Source: Catellatospora paridis (lineage in GTDB: Bacteria; Actinomycetota; Actinomycetes; Mycobacteriales; Micromonosporaceae). Taken from it: a DNA stretch of 64,000 bases. Of this stretch, positions 15,629 through 23,493 are shown piece after piece (within the stretch, counting starts at the first letter, position 1; every line of letters begins with the position of its first letter). The notes under the pieces were generated by a model, which was given only the letters and a program-made list of their open reading frames with translations, had not been told where the DNA came from and made no database searches. A program made the position numbers and the translations under genes. The stretch spans positions 462,228-526,227 of the forward strand of contig NZ_ML769316.1 of assembly GCF_009720365.1 (NCBI RefSeq), given 5' to 3'.

Positions 15629-16057
15629 ATGATCGTGAGGAAGGCCGGCCTGGCAGACGTCGCGGCGCTCGCCGAGCTGCGTGGCATCGCATCGGACAAC
15701 CTGCCGGCGTACGCCGACTGGGTCGCCGCCCACGCCGAAACGCACCTGCCTTTCGTGGCCGAGGTCGACGGGGCCGTGGTGGGCGTCGCCTGGCTGCACG
15801 TCGCGGAACGAGTGCCCGCAAACACCGCGCTCGACCGGAGGTACGGCGACGTCCAGTCCGTCGAGGTGCGCGAGGCGTACCGCAACCGCGGCATCGGCGG
15901 CGCGCTGATGGCCGCGATCCTCGACGAGGCCCGGACCCGGAACCTGCTGCACGTCTGCGTCCACTCCGGCCGCCGGGCGGTGGACTTCTACCTGCGCAAC
16001 GGCTTCAGCCTCCACCGCCAGCTGCTGCTGTGGGAGCCGGCCGAGCAGGACGGCTGA
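15629..16057 (+). CDS. GNAT-family N-acetyltransferase
   Basis: A 142-residue single-domain acetyltransferase. The acetyl-CoA pyrophosphate loop is visible as VEVREAYRNRGIGGALM (R-x-x-G-x-G/A) and the C-terminal VDFYLRNGFSLHRQ is the family's motif B. The acceptor substrate is not predictable. It is preceded by a TAGACT element and no ribosome site, so it is probably leaderless and monocistronic, converging on the methyltransferase at 16105. Confidence 0.85.
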   Translation: MIVRKAGLADVAALAELRGIASDNLPAYADWVAAHAETHLPFVAEVDGAVVGVAWLHVAERVPANTALDRRYGDVQSVEVREAYRNRGIGGALMAAILDEARTRNLLHVCVHSGRRAVDFYLRNGFSLHRQLLLWEPAEQDG

Positions 16058-16104
16058 CGTCGGCCACCGTCTGCTCGCCGCCACTGCGTCCTCGCCGGTC
16101 CGGT

Positions 16105-16728
16105 TTAGTTCACGTCCGTGCGGCGGATCGTGGCCAGCCAGCCCTGCGCGGTGTCCTTCACGGAGCTCATCTCCAGCACGGCGGGTTCGATGCGCTCCAC
16201 CGTCCAGCCCTGGTCGAACACCGCCCGGATCTCGGCCTGAGTGACGCGGCGGGGACCCCAGTCGCCCGGCTCCCGCTCACTGAAGCAGAGCAGATGGTAG
16301 GTGCCGCCGGGAACGACCGCGGTAAGGACGACCTGCCCGTAGGTGACGCGGTCGGCGTCGGACAGGGTGTGGAACAGCGCCGAGTCCAGCACGGTGTCCC
16401 AGCGCCCGTGCTCCGCGAGATGCATGACGTCGTCGACGATGAAGGTCGCCGCCAGGCCCCGTGCGGCGGCTTTCGCCCTGGCCAGGCCGATCGCGGTCGG
16501 TGCGGCGTCGATCCCGGTCGCCGGAAGTCCGGCCGCCGCCGCCATCAGGGCGTGCTCGCCGGTGCCGCAGCCGACGTCGAGCACCCGGCCGTGCAGTCCG
16601 CCCGCGGCGGCCACCGCGGCGAGCGCCGGTTGGGGTCGTCCGATCTCCCACGGGGGTGTGTCGGCGTACATGGCGTCGAAGTCGTGGCGGGGCTCGCCCT
16701 CTGGCGGCGGGGCGCTGGTGTGGGTCAT
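16105..16728 (-). CDS. Class I SAM-dependent methyltransferase (TPMT-like)
   Basis: A 207-residue cytoplasmic methyltransferase. PPWEIGRPQPAL near residue 25 is the signature of the thiopurine/halide methyltransferase-like group. Motif I is VLDVGCGTGEHAL, followed by acidic GIDAAP and DDVMHL. The acceptor is unknown; relatives methylate thiol or halide substrates. It stands between convergent and unrelated neighbours. Confidence 0.86.
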   Translation of the reverse strand: MTHTSAPPPEGEPRHDFDAMYADTPPWEIGRPQPALAAVAAAGGLHGRVLDVGCGTGEHALMAAAAGLPATGIDAAPTAIGLARAKAAARGLAATFIVDDVMHLAEHGRWDTVLDSALFHTLSDADRVTYGQVVLTAVVPGGTYHLLCFSEREPGDWGPRRVTQAEIRAVFDQGWTVERIEPAVLEMSSVKDTAQGWLATIRRTDVN

Positions 16729-16792
16729 CCGTCGATGATGGCACTGGGAACCGCGTTCGGCCGCCTGGCAGGTCGCGCCACCGACAACCGGT

Positions 16793-17794
16793 TCAGGGCA
16801 GTCTGAAGTGCGCTATCGCCTTCGCATGCAGGCTGCCCAGCCATACCGTGCCGGACTCCTCGCGCACCCCGGTGACCATGGAGAATCCCGGTGTGGCCGT
16901 CTGCAGGTCGTGGACCGTGCGGCCGGCGGCGTCGACGGCCTGGACCCAGACGGTGTCGGCGGGCTGCGGCAGCAACGCGTCGGGCAGCGCCCACAGCAGC
17001 CGCCGCAGGACCGGCGGCCGCGAAGCGAGCAGGTCGAGTGTGCGGTTGCGCGGCGACCCCATCGCGATCCAGATCAGACCGTCGCTGCCGCGGGCGATGT
17101 TGTCCGGGAATCCGGGCAGGTTGTCCACGAGGACGTCGCGTTGGCCGGGCTGCGGGCCGGTCAGCCAGAGCCGGGTCAGCCGGTATGCGCCGGTCTCGGC
17201 GACGGCGACGAACGACTCGTCGGCCGCGAGGGCGACGCCGTTGGCGAAGTGCAGGCCGGTGAGCACCGTGGTGACCGTGCCGTCCGGGTCGCGGCGCAGC
17301 AGGCGTCCGGTTCCGGAGTGCTCGATGAGGTCGGCCTTCCAGTGCGCGAGGTCGAACCGGGCCGTCGAGTCGCTGAACCAGATGGTGCCGTCGGCGGCGA
17401 TCGCCGCGTTGTTGCACACCCGCAGCGGCACGCCGTCGATCGGTGTGCCGGCCGGGACGAGGTCTTCGATCGTCCCGTCGCCCGGCTGCACGCGGAGCAG
17501 GCCGCGAGCGGCGTCGCAGACCACGAGGGCGCCCTCGACGTCGGCCTCGATGCCGAGCGGGCGACCGCCGGTCTCGGCGACGACCTCCACAAGGCCGCCA
17601 CGGACCCGGAGGATCCGGCCGTCGGCGAGGCCGGTGTAGACCGCGCCGTCGGCGGCCACCACGACGTCCTCGGGCCCGATGCCGGGCAGCGGGTGAAGGA
17701 CCGGCTGCGGCATCGGGGCTGCGCTGTGCGACTGGCGCGCGCGAGCCGGTGTGGCGGGTGGCTGCCATACGATCGGCCTGATACGTGGCTTCAT
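16793..17794 (-). CDS. Strictosidine synthase/SMP-30-like six-bladed propeller protein
   Basis: A 333-residue protein with no signal peptide. Landmarks include GPEDVVVAADGAVYTGLADGRI with PLGIEAD, NNAAIAADGTIWFSDST, HFANGVALAADESF, and GFPDNIARGSDGLIWIAM, as in strictosidine synthase-like lactonases. Its ATG overlaps the stop of the giant HEAT-repeat gene (ATGA), so it is translated by coupling after that protein. True strictosidine synthesis is very unlikely in bacteria; a lactonase or other ester hydrolase is the better guess. Confidence 0.84.
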   Translation of the reverse strand: MKPRIRPIVWQPPATPARARQSHSAAPMPQPVLHPLPGIGPEDVVVAADGAVYTGLADGRILRVRGGLVEVVAETGGRPLGIEADVEGALVVCDAARGLLRVQPGDGTIEDLVPAGTPIDGVPLRVCNNAAIAADGTIWFSDSTARFDLAHWKADLIEHSGTGRLLRRDPDGTVTTVLTGLHFANGVALAADESFVAVAETGAYRLTRLWLTGPQPGQRDVLVDNLPGFPDNIARGSDGLIWIAMGSPRNRTLDLLASRPPVLRRLLWALPDALLPQPADTVWVQAVDAAGRTVHDLQTATPGFSMVTGVREESGTVWLGSLHAKAIAHFRLP

Positions 17795-20700
17795 GGGACG
17801 CTCAGAGTAGTCCCGGCCGGGCCGGGACTCAACCGCGCTCGATCGCCGCGATCCGGTCCCACCTCGGGTGTTTCACGCTCGGTGATCTGGTCGAGAATCG
17901 CGGTGTAATGGTGCCGCTTGTCCGGGCGGGCGCGGCTGGCCGCCTGCCTGAGGGCCGGGGTCGCCGGCGGTCCGATCTGGACCAGGCCACTGGCGGCGGT
18001 TTTGCGTACCGTGGTGTGGGGGTGCACGAGCAGGCGGACGATCCCTGGGATCGCCGGTTCGTAGGCAGCGTGGCTGAGGGTGCTGATCGCCGACCGGACC
18101 ACGTCGGGTTCGGGGTCGTCGAGCAATGCCGCGGTGTGCCACAGGTAGGTGGGACGGTCCAGGAGCTTGCGAGCGATTCGCTGGCTGTGCAGGCGAATTC
18201 TGGGCTCGGCGTGGTGGCGCAGGTCGGCCAGCAGGTTCTCCAGTTCGGGGTCGGCGACCGGCCCGGCACCGGTCGGGCGCCCGTCCTCGTGGACTTCGGC
18301 GAGGCGGGTGAGCGCGCGGCGGATCTGTTCGGTGTGGCCGGTGCGGATCAGCCTGAGCAGCTCCCGGCGAGATGGACCGAGTACGGCAGGGTCGGTGACC
18401 GGTCGGGGGCGCTCGCGCAGGGCCGCGAGCCGTGCGGCATCGCTTTCGGCGGCGTCGGCTCGGCGGAGCGGGCCGTCCACCAGGGTGAGCCTGTCGGCGA
18501 GGTCGTCGCGGCCTTCGGCGCGCAGCCGCCCGAGGGTGTCGGCCAGTGCCGGGGTCCGCAGTAGCGGCCGTCCGGCGATCAGGTCGAGGAACCCCCAGGC
18601 TCCGGCGTCGAGGCGGCCGCGGAGTGTCTCGGCGAGGGCGTCAGCGTGGTCGGCGGTGCGGCGCAGGGTGTGTTCGATCGACTCGCGCGTGGCGGGCCGG
18701 CCGTGCTCCCACCAGTCCACCAGCAGCGGCAGTAGGCGGTGCAGCTCCGGCGGGGCGAGTTGGCACGCGACGCGGGCGACTCGTTCGCGGACCCGCTCGG
18801 CGTCCGGGCCGCCGGTGATGGTTCGCAGCTCGGTTTCGTCGAGGTTGTCGAGGGCTCGGGCGAGGCCGGCGTCGATCACGATGTCGGCGCGTCCGTGCAG
18901 GAACGCGCGGAGCACGTCACGGGCGGTCTCCGGTTCGGGCCAGGCTCGCAGCGCCGCGGCGGCGGCACTGCGCCGACTTGCGGTGGGCGCGTCGAGCATG
19001 GCCAGCAGGCGTTCGCGTTGCGCGGCCGAGCGTGGCTGGTCGAGGTCGCCGTCGTGCGGTGTCCGTGCTGTGGGGGTGGTCCGGTGGGCGTCCTCGGTGA
19101 GGGTCCAGGGCGGTGCGCCGATGGGCTGGAGGCTCTCCATCCAGTCCAGCATCGCGCCGCGGACGTCCCGGTGTGCTGCCGGAAACGTGTCGATCAGGGC
19201 CATGAGGCGCGTGCGTGACGGGACGGTGTGATCGTCGCGGCGGCGGAAGTCGTGGAGGGCGGCCGGTGCGCCGACGGCGGCTTCGAGCCCGAGCCGCCAG
19301 TCGTGGGCCTCGGTGGCTGTGGCGGTCGCTGTGGCGGTGTCGAGCGCGGTGGTGACAGCGAAGGCGTCGCGCAGGGCCGCGGTCTCGGCGAGCCACGGGT
19401 CGGGGCCGCGCCGGGCGGTGGCGAGCGCCTGCTCGACGTCGGCGCGGGTCAGGACTGCTCCGCATCGGCGCAGCAGCGCCAGTGGTGACCGCTGCCCGGC
19501 GGCGGCGGGCGCGAGCGCGCGGAGCCGGACGGCGAGGTCGAGTGCCTGGACCGGGTGCAGGGTGGGCGCGACGGCTTCGAGCATCGCGATCAGGTCGTCG
19601 CGGTCGCTGCCTTCGGCACCGGTGAGTCCGTCGGTCAGGGTCCGGGCTGCCCGGGCAAGTTTGCTGATCTCGTCGGCCGACCATGGCGCGGGGCAGAACC
19701 GCAGGGTGAGCCGCAGGGTCGCCGGTCCGACGGTCGGCTCGGTGGCGGCCAGGTGGAGCCAGTCGGCGAGCATCGGGCGTAGCCGGGCGAGCTGGCCGGC
19801 GCTCAGGTGCTCGGGCCGTCCGTCGTGTCTGTGCACGATCCGCAGGGCGGTCTCGGTATGCCAGCCGTCGCGCTCCAGTGCGTCGACGTCCTCGCCGGAC
19901 GGGCCGGCGGCGGCCGGCGGCCGGCGGGCGGGTGCGGCGATGCCATGTGCCGCCAGCTGCTGCGCCAGGTCCTCGACGGTTCCGGCGACGAGTCTGACCC
20001 GGCCCGCGACGACCAGTGCCAGCAGCGCCGGCGTCACCGGTGAGCCCTGCCGCGCCAGCGCGCTGACCGCGCGCGCCGAAAGCGTCCCGCCGAGCGCGTC
20101 GAGCAGCAGCCCGCGGGTCCGCTCGCCGTCGGCCTGTTCGGCCGCCGCGAGGACCGTCGCGGCGTACGCCGGACCGAGGATCGTCCGAAGTGCCTCGACG
20201 AGGGTGGCACGAAGACCCGGGTTGTCCTGGTGGCCGAGCCAGAACAGCAGCTTCGGCACCACCGCGGGCGTGCCGGCGTGGGTCAGGACCGCGGCGGCGG
20301 TCTTCTTGACGTTCATGGTCGGGTGGTCCAGGCATGCCGCGATCGCCGGGGCGGCCCAGTGTGCCCGGATGTGGCCGAGGGCGAGCAGCGCCTGCCGGAC
20401 GGTCGGCGCGTCGCGGGCGACGGTCAACACGATCAGGCTCGCCGCCAGGGCATCGGCGTCGTCACCGGTGGCGTCGGCGGCCAGCAGCGCGATCACGTGC
20501 TTGCGGACGTGGCGGTCCCGGTGGCGCAGCAGCCGGTGCACGCGAGCGCGGGTGCCCGCATACGGGGCGCGTTCCAGCAGGGCGAGCAGGACGGCCTGCT
20601 CGCCACCGGACAGGCCGGGGCGGTCCAGCAGGTCCAGCACCATGGTCGCGACGAGCGCGTGGCCGGCCTCGTGGGCGTCGGCGGCCTCGCGCAGGCAGTA

Positions 20701-22536
20701 CGGCCGGAGCTTGCCGCGCTCGTGGAGCCGGCCGCCGAGCGCGCGGATCGCGGACACGACCTCGTCGGGCACGGCGGGTTCACCCGCGGGCGGCCCGTCC
20801 GAGCGACGGCGGTCGGCCGGTTGTGCGGGGCTGCCCGGCTCCCACGACGCCGCAAGGTCCGACACGATCCGGAGCAGGAGGTCGGCGATGCTCGCCAGGG
20901 CGGCGGCGTCGCCGTTGCGGGCCAGCGCGCGCAGCGCTGCCGCCGGGTCGTCGGCGTCGAAGTCGGCGGCCAGCAGCGCCAGTTCACGGCGGTCGGGTGC
21001 GCCTAGGTCAGCCGCGATCCGGCGGGGAACGTCGCGGGGGTCGAGCCGGGCCAGGACCGCGGCTCGTCGGGCGGGGTCGTCGGTGAGGTGCCAGAGCAGT
21101 TCCAGGGCACGATGGCGGACCGGACGCAGGTACGGCGCGATGACACCCGCCGGGGCGGCGCCGCCCGGCGAGGTCAAGCCGAGCCCTTCCTGCAGCGCGG
21201 CCACGGTCCACTGACCGCCGACTGCCTCCAGGGCGTGCAACGCCGCCGCCGGTGCCCTCGGCAGCGCGTCGAGCACCGCCGCCTCGGCCGGGGCGTGGCG
21301 CAGCGCACGGATCGCGGCCAGGAAGGGCTCCGGACGCGACGCCACGGGCAGCAGCCCGGCGATCGCATCGCCGACCGGGAGGTCGCCGCCTCCCTGCTGG
21401 GCAAGCTCGACCAGCAGCGCCAGCCGCCGCGGCCACGTCGCGTCATCGGCGTCCTCGATCACCAGTGCGTGGAACGCCTCGCGCCGACACGTGAACATGA
21501 TCGTGGCGATCTCGGCCGCGGACACGGTGTGGTCGGCGAGCGCGAGGTCCACGATGGCCGCCGCGTCCACGCCGGCCGGGAACAGGCCGCGCCGGTGCAG
21601 TGCCCGCAGGCACGCGGCCATGGGGCCGCCGAACAGCAGCGGGTCGGTGGCGGCCACCGCCGTCAGTTCGCCGATGTCGTCGCGTCCGGCCAGGTTGCCC
21701 AGTGCCTGCAGTGCGCGCTGCCGAGCCCGCGGTGGCATGGCCTCGTCCGCGACGACCTCCCGCAGGAGGTCACCGTGGCCATGCCGGGTCGCGGCCGCGA
21801 GCGCGGCATCGAGCTGCGGCGACGGCGATTCGGCGGCCAGGAACGGGCGCAGTTTCTCCGGTCGCAGCGGCCCGAGTGCGGCCCACGGCTCGGCAAGCTC
21901 ACGCAGGGCGGCTGCGGCCGGGCCGGCGGAATCGAGCAGCCTGCCGATGTGCTCACGAACCCGGGCCGGGGCCAGCAACGCGGTGTGCAGCCCTTCGCGA
22001 GCCAACCGCAGCGCCGCGCCCTGGAGCACCTGGTCACCGCTTGCGGTCAGCTCACCGACCAGTTCGTCGAGCTGGTCGATGTCGGCGGCGGCGATCCCGG
22101 CGACGGCCTGGTAGAGCAATTCGCCCGCAGGTTCGTGACGGACCGTCGCCGGCTGGTGGGAGATCTCGGCTCGCAGCCAGGCGATCTGCACGCTGACCGG
22201 CAGACCGGCTGTACGCCACTGCGGGCGGCGCTGCTCGGGGATGTAACGCCACAGCTGTTGATGGAGGCGGGCCAGGACCAGCGCCGTCTCCGGCGGTCCG
22301 TCCAGGGTCACCGGCAACAGCCCGGCGAGTTCGGCCAGCTCGGATTGCTCGGTGCCAGGCCTGGCGATCCGCGCGCCCAGACGGTCCAGGCCCAGCTGCC
22401 GCAGCAGCGGATCGTCGTGACGGACCAGCAGCTTCAAGACCGCCGGCGGGCAATCGCGCGCCTCGAGGTGGCCGGTGAGCCAGCCGAGGTCGCCACGTCG
22501 CACCGCGGCCCGAATCGGCTCGCTCACTGGTGTCAT
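17791..22536 (-). CDS. Giant HEAT-repeat scaffold protein
   Basis: A 1581-residue protein built almost entirely of alpha-helical HEAT-like repeats, for example HRDRHVRKHVIALLAAD, VRQALLALGHIRAHWAAPAI and PTMNVKKTAAAVLTHAG. The last two (DPEPDVVRSAISTL, HPHTTVRKTAASGLVQIG) lie at the C-terminus. No signal peptide, membrane segment or catalytic motif was seen. Proteins of this shape bind partners along the solenoid; function is unknown. The ATG at 22536 is supported by a TACCAT element 8 nt upstream (leaderless layout) and by repeats beginning soon after. It is followed directly by the coupled propeller gene. At 4.7 kb it is the largest gene in the window. Confidence 0.85.
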   Translation of the reverse strand: MTPVSEPIRAAVRRGDLGWLTGHLEARDCPPAVLKLLVRHDDPLLRQLGLDRLGARIARPGTEQSELAELAGLLPVTLDGPPETALVLARLHQQLWRYIPEQRRPQWRTAGLPVSVQIAWLRAEISHQPATVRHEPAGELLYQAVAGIAAADIDQLDELVGELTASGDQVLQGAALRLAREGLHTALLAPARVREHIGRLLDSAGPAAAALRELAEPWAALGPLRPEKLRPFLAAESPSPQLDAALAAATRHGHGDLLREVVADEAMPPRARQRALQALGNLAGRDDIGELTAVAATDPLLFGGPMAACLRALHRRGLFPAGVDAAAIVDLALADHTVSAAEIATIMFTCRREAFHALVIEDADDATWPRRLALLVELAQQGGGDLPVGDAIAGLLPVASRPEPFLAAIRALRHAPAEAAVLDALPRAPAAALHALEAVGGQWTVAALQEGLGLTSPGGAAPAGVIAPYLRPVRHRALELLWHLTDDPARRAAVLARLDPRDVPRRIAADLGAPDRRELALLAADFDADDPAAALRALARNGDAAALASIADLLLRIVSDLAASWEPGSPAQPADRRRSDGPPAGEPAVPDEVVSAIRALGGRLHERGKLRPYCLREAADAHEAGHALVATMVLDLLDRPGLSGGEQAVLLALLERAPYAGTRARVHRLLRHRDRHVRKHVIALLAADATGDDADALAASLIVLTVARDAPTVRQALLALGHIRAHWAAPAIAACLDHPTMNVKKTAAAVLTHAGTPAVVPKLLFWLGHQDNPGLRATLVEALRTILGPAYAATVLAAAEQADGERTRGLLLDALGGTLSARAVSALARQGSPVTPALLALVVAGRVRLVAGTVEDLAQQLAAHGIAAPARRPPAAAGPSGEDVDALERDGWHTETALRIVHRHDGRPEHLSAGQLARLRPMLADWLHLAATEPTVGPATLRLTLRFCPAPWSADEISKLARAARTLTDGLTGAEGSDRDDLIAMLEAVAPTLHPVQALDLAVRLRALAPAAAGQRSPLALLRRCGAVLTRADVEQALATARRGPDPWLAETAALRDAFAVTTALDTATATATATEAHDWRLGLEAAVGAPAALHDFRRRDDHTVPSRTRLMALIDTFPAAHRDVRGAMLDWMESLQPIGAPPWTLTEDAHRTTPTARTPHDGDLDQPRSAAQRERLLAMLDAPTASRRSAAAAALRAWPEPETARDVLRAFLHGRADIVIDAGLARALDNLDETELRTITGGPDAERVRERVARVACQLAPPELHRLLPLLVDWWEHGRPATRESIEHTLRRTADHADALAETLRGRLDAGAWGFLDLIAGRPLLRTPALADTLGRLRAEGRDDLADRLTLVDGPLRRADAAESDAARLAALRERPRPVTDPAVLGPSRRELLRLIRTGHTEQIRRALTRLAEVHEDGRPTGAGPVADPELENLLADLRHHAEPRIRLHSQRIARKLLDRPTYLWHTAALLDDPEPDVVRSAISTLSHAAYEPAIPGIVRLLVHPHTTVRKTAASGLVQIGPPATPALRQAASRARPDKRHHYTAILDQITERETPEVGPDRGDRARLSPGPAGTTLSVP
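17809..17829 (-). other. Perfect hairpin in the last codons of the HEAT gene
   Basis: AGTCCCGGCC and its exact complement GGCCGGGACT are separated by one base. It lies about 15 bp before the coupled start at 17794, where it could mask translation or act as an RNA-processing site. Confidence 0.4.
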
Positions 22537-22544
22537 GCCGCCCG

Positions 22545-22550
22545 ATGGTA
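22545..22550 (-). promoter_or_regulatory. Candidate -10 of the HEAT gene
   Basis: TACCAT on the minus strand, 8 nt before the ATG at 22536 and without a ribosome site between them, suggests leaderless transcription. Confidence 0.4.
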
Positions 22551-22653
22551 GTGCGCCGTGAGATCGCGTCCGGTCCAGCCGACCTGAAGTGCCGAAGGGC
22601 GCCGCAAGCGGCCGGGGGCACCTCGAGGGTGTGCGGTCGAGCAGAATCACGCG

Positions 22654-23283
22654 ATGCACTATTGCCAGCGTTGTGAACCTGCGGTCACTCTCGAACCCAC
22701 CGCAGATGTCGCGGTCTGCACGCGCTGCGGCTGGGCCGAACCTGCCCGCCGCGAGCCGCTGTACGTCGTCACCGGAGCGTCCGGTTCTGGAAAGTCGGCG
22801 ATCTTCGCACCGCTGGCCGCCGCGTTGCCTGAATGCGTGGTCTTCGACGTGGATTGGCTGATCGACCCGATGAAAACCGATGGATCGGTCGCCTGGGACG
22901 CTTTCCGCGACGCCTGGCTCAGTGTCGCCCACGGGATCGCGCAGGGACGCCGCAGCACAGTCCTGCTGGGGCCGCTGATGCCGGAGCAATTGGCGGACCT
23001 GCCGTCGCGGCGCTGGATCGGGCCGGTCCACTTCGCCGTCCTGGATTGCACGGACGAGCAGCGCCGCGCCCGGCTTCAGGCCAGGCCGTCATGGCGCGAG
23101 CATGCCATCGGCGAGCACCTGGCCTTTGCCGCGCACTTGCGCCGCACCATCGGCACCGTCCTGCACACCGGAACCGATACACCGGATCAGACCGCTCGAC
23201 AGGTCGCCGCCTGGGTCAGAAGCACCGCACCTCGCCGCGACGATCACGCAAGGCATCATCCGGTCTCCTCCAACAGGCTCTGA
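22654..23283 (+). CDS. Zinc-ribbon plus P-loop kinase-like ATPase
   Basis: A 209-residue cytoplasmic protein. The N-terminus has two CxxC knuckles, C4/C7 and C22/C25 (CTRC), a treble-clef or ribbon zinc site. A P-loop domain follows with Walker A GASGSGKS (41-48), VVFDVDWLIDP as strand 2 with acidic residues, and VLDCTDEQRRARLQAR as the late strand and lid region. This is the layout of AAA_33/gluconate-kinase-like or uncharacterised nucleoside-triphosphatases. It starts without a ribosome site, 6 nt after CAGAAT. It diverges from the HEAT gene across 117 bp. The phosphoryl acceptor is unknown. Confidence 0.8.
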   Translation: MHYCQRCEPAVTLEPTADVAVCTRCGWAEPARREPLYVVTGASGSGKSAIFAPLAAALPECVVFDVDWLIDPMKTDGSVAWDAFRDAWLSVAHGIAQGRRSTVLLGPLMPEQLADLPSRRWIGPVHFAVLDCTDEQRRARLQARPSWREHAIGEHLAFAAHLRRTIGTVLHTGTDTPDQTARQVAAWVRSTAPRRDDHARHHPVSSNRL

Positions 23284-23493
23284 GCCAGCGGTGTCGACGG
23301 TGGCGTCGATGGTTCACGACTCCTGGTATCGCGCGGCACGACCCGGCCACGCCTGGGACGCCCGTGCCCTGGTCCGGGTTGCTCGTCCGAACCACGCCGG
23401 GCGGCTCACCAGGCGTCCGGTTGCCGTGCCGAGGGCGGTATCGTCCCGCAGTACATCGATCATCTGGCACCGAGCGCCTGAGGAGACCCTGCC

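Noticed and set aside
16793-17794. True strictosidine synthase
   Set aside because: The fold matches, but bacterial members lack the alkaloid pathway; a lactonase-like hydrolase is more likely.
23284-23493. c-di-AMP (ydaO) or other riboswitch before kup
   Set aside because: The 210-bp gap was read for conserved riboswitch cores and none was convincing; a covariance-model search would be needed.
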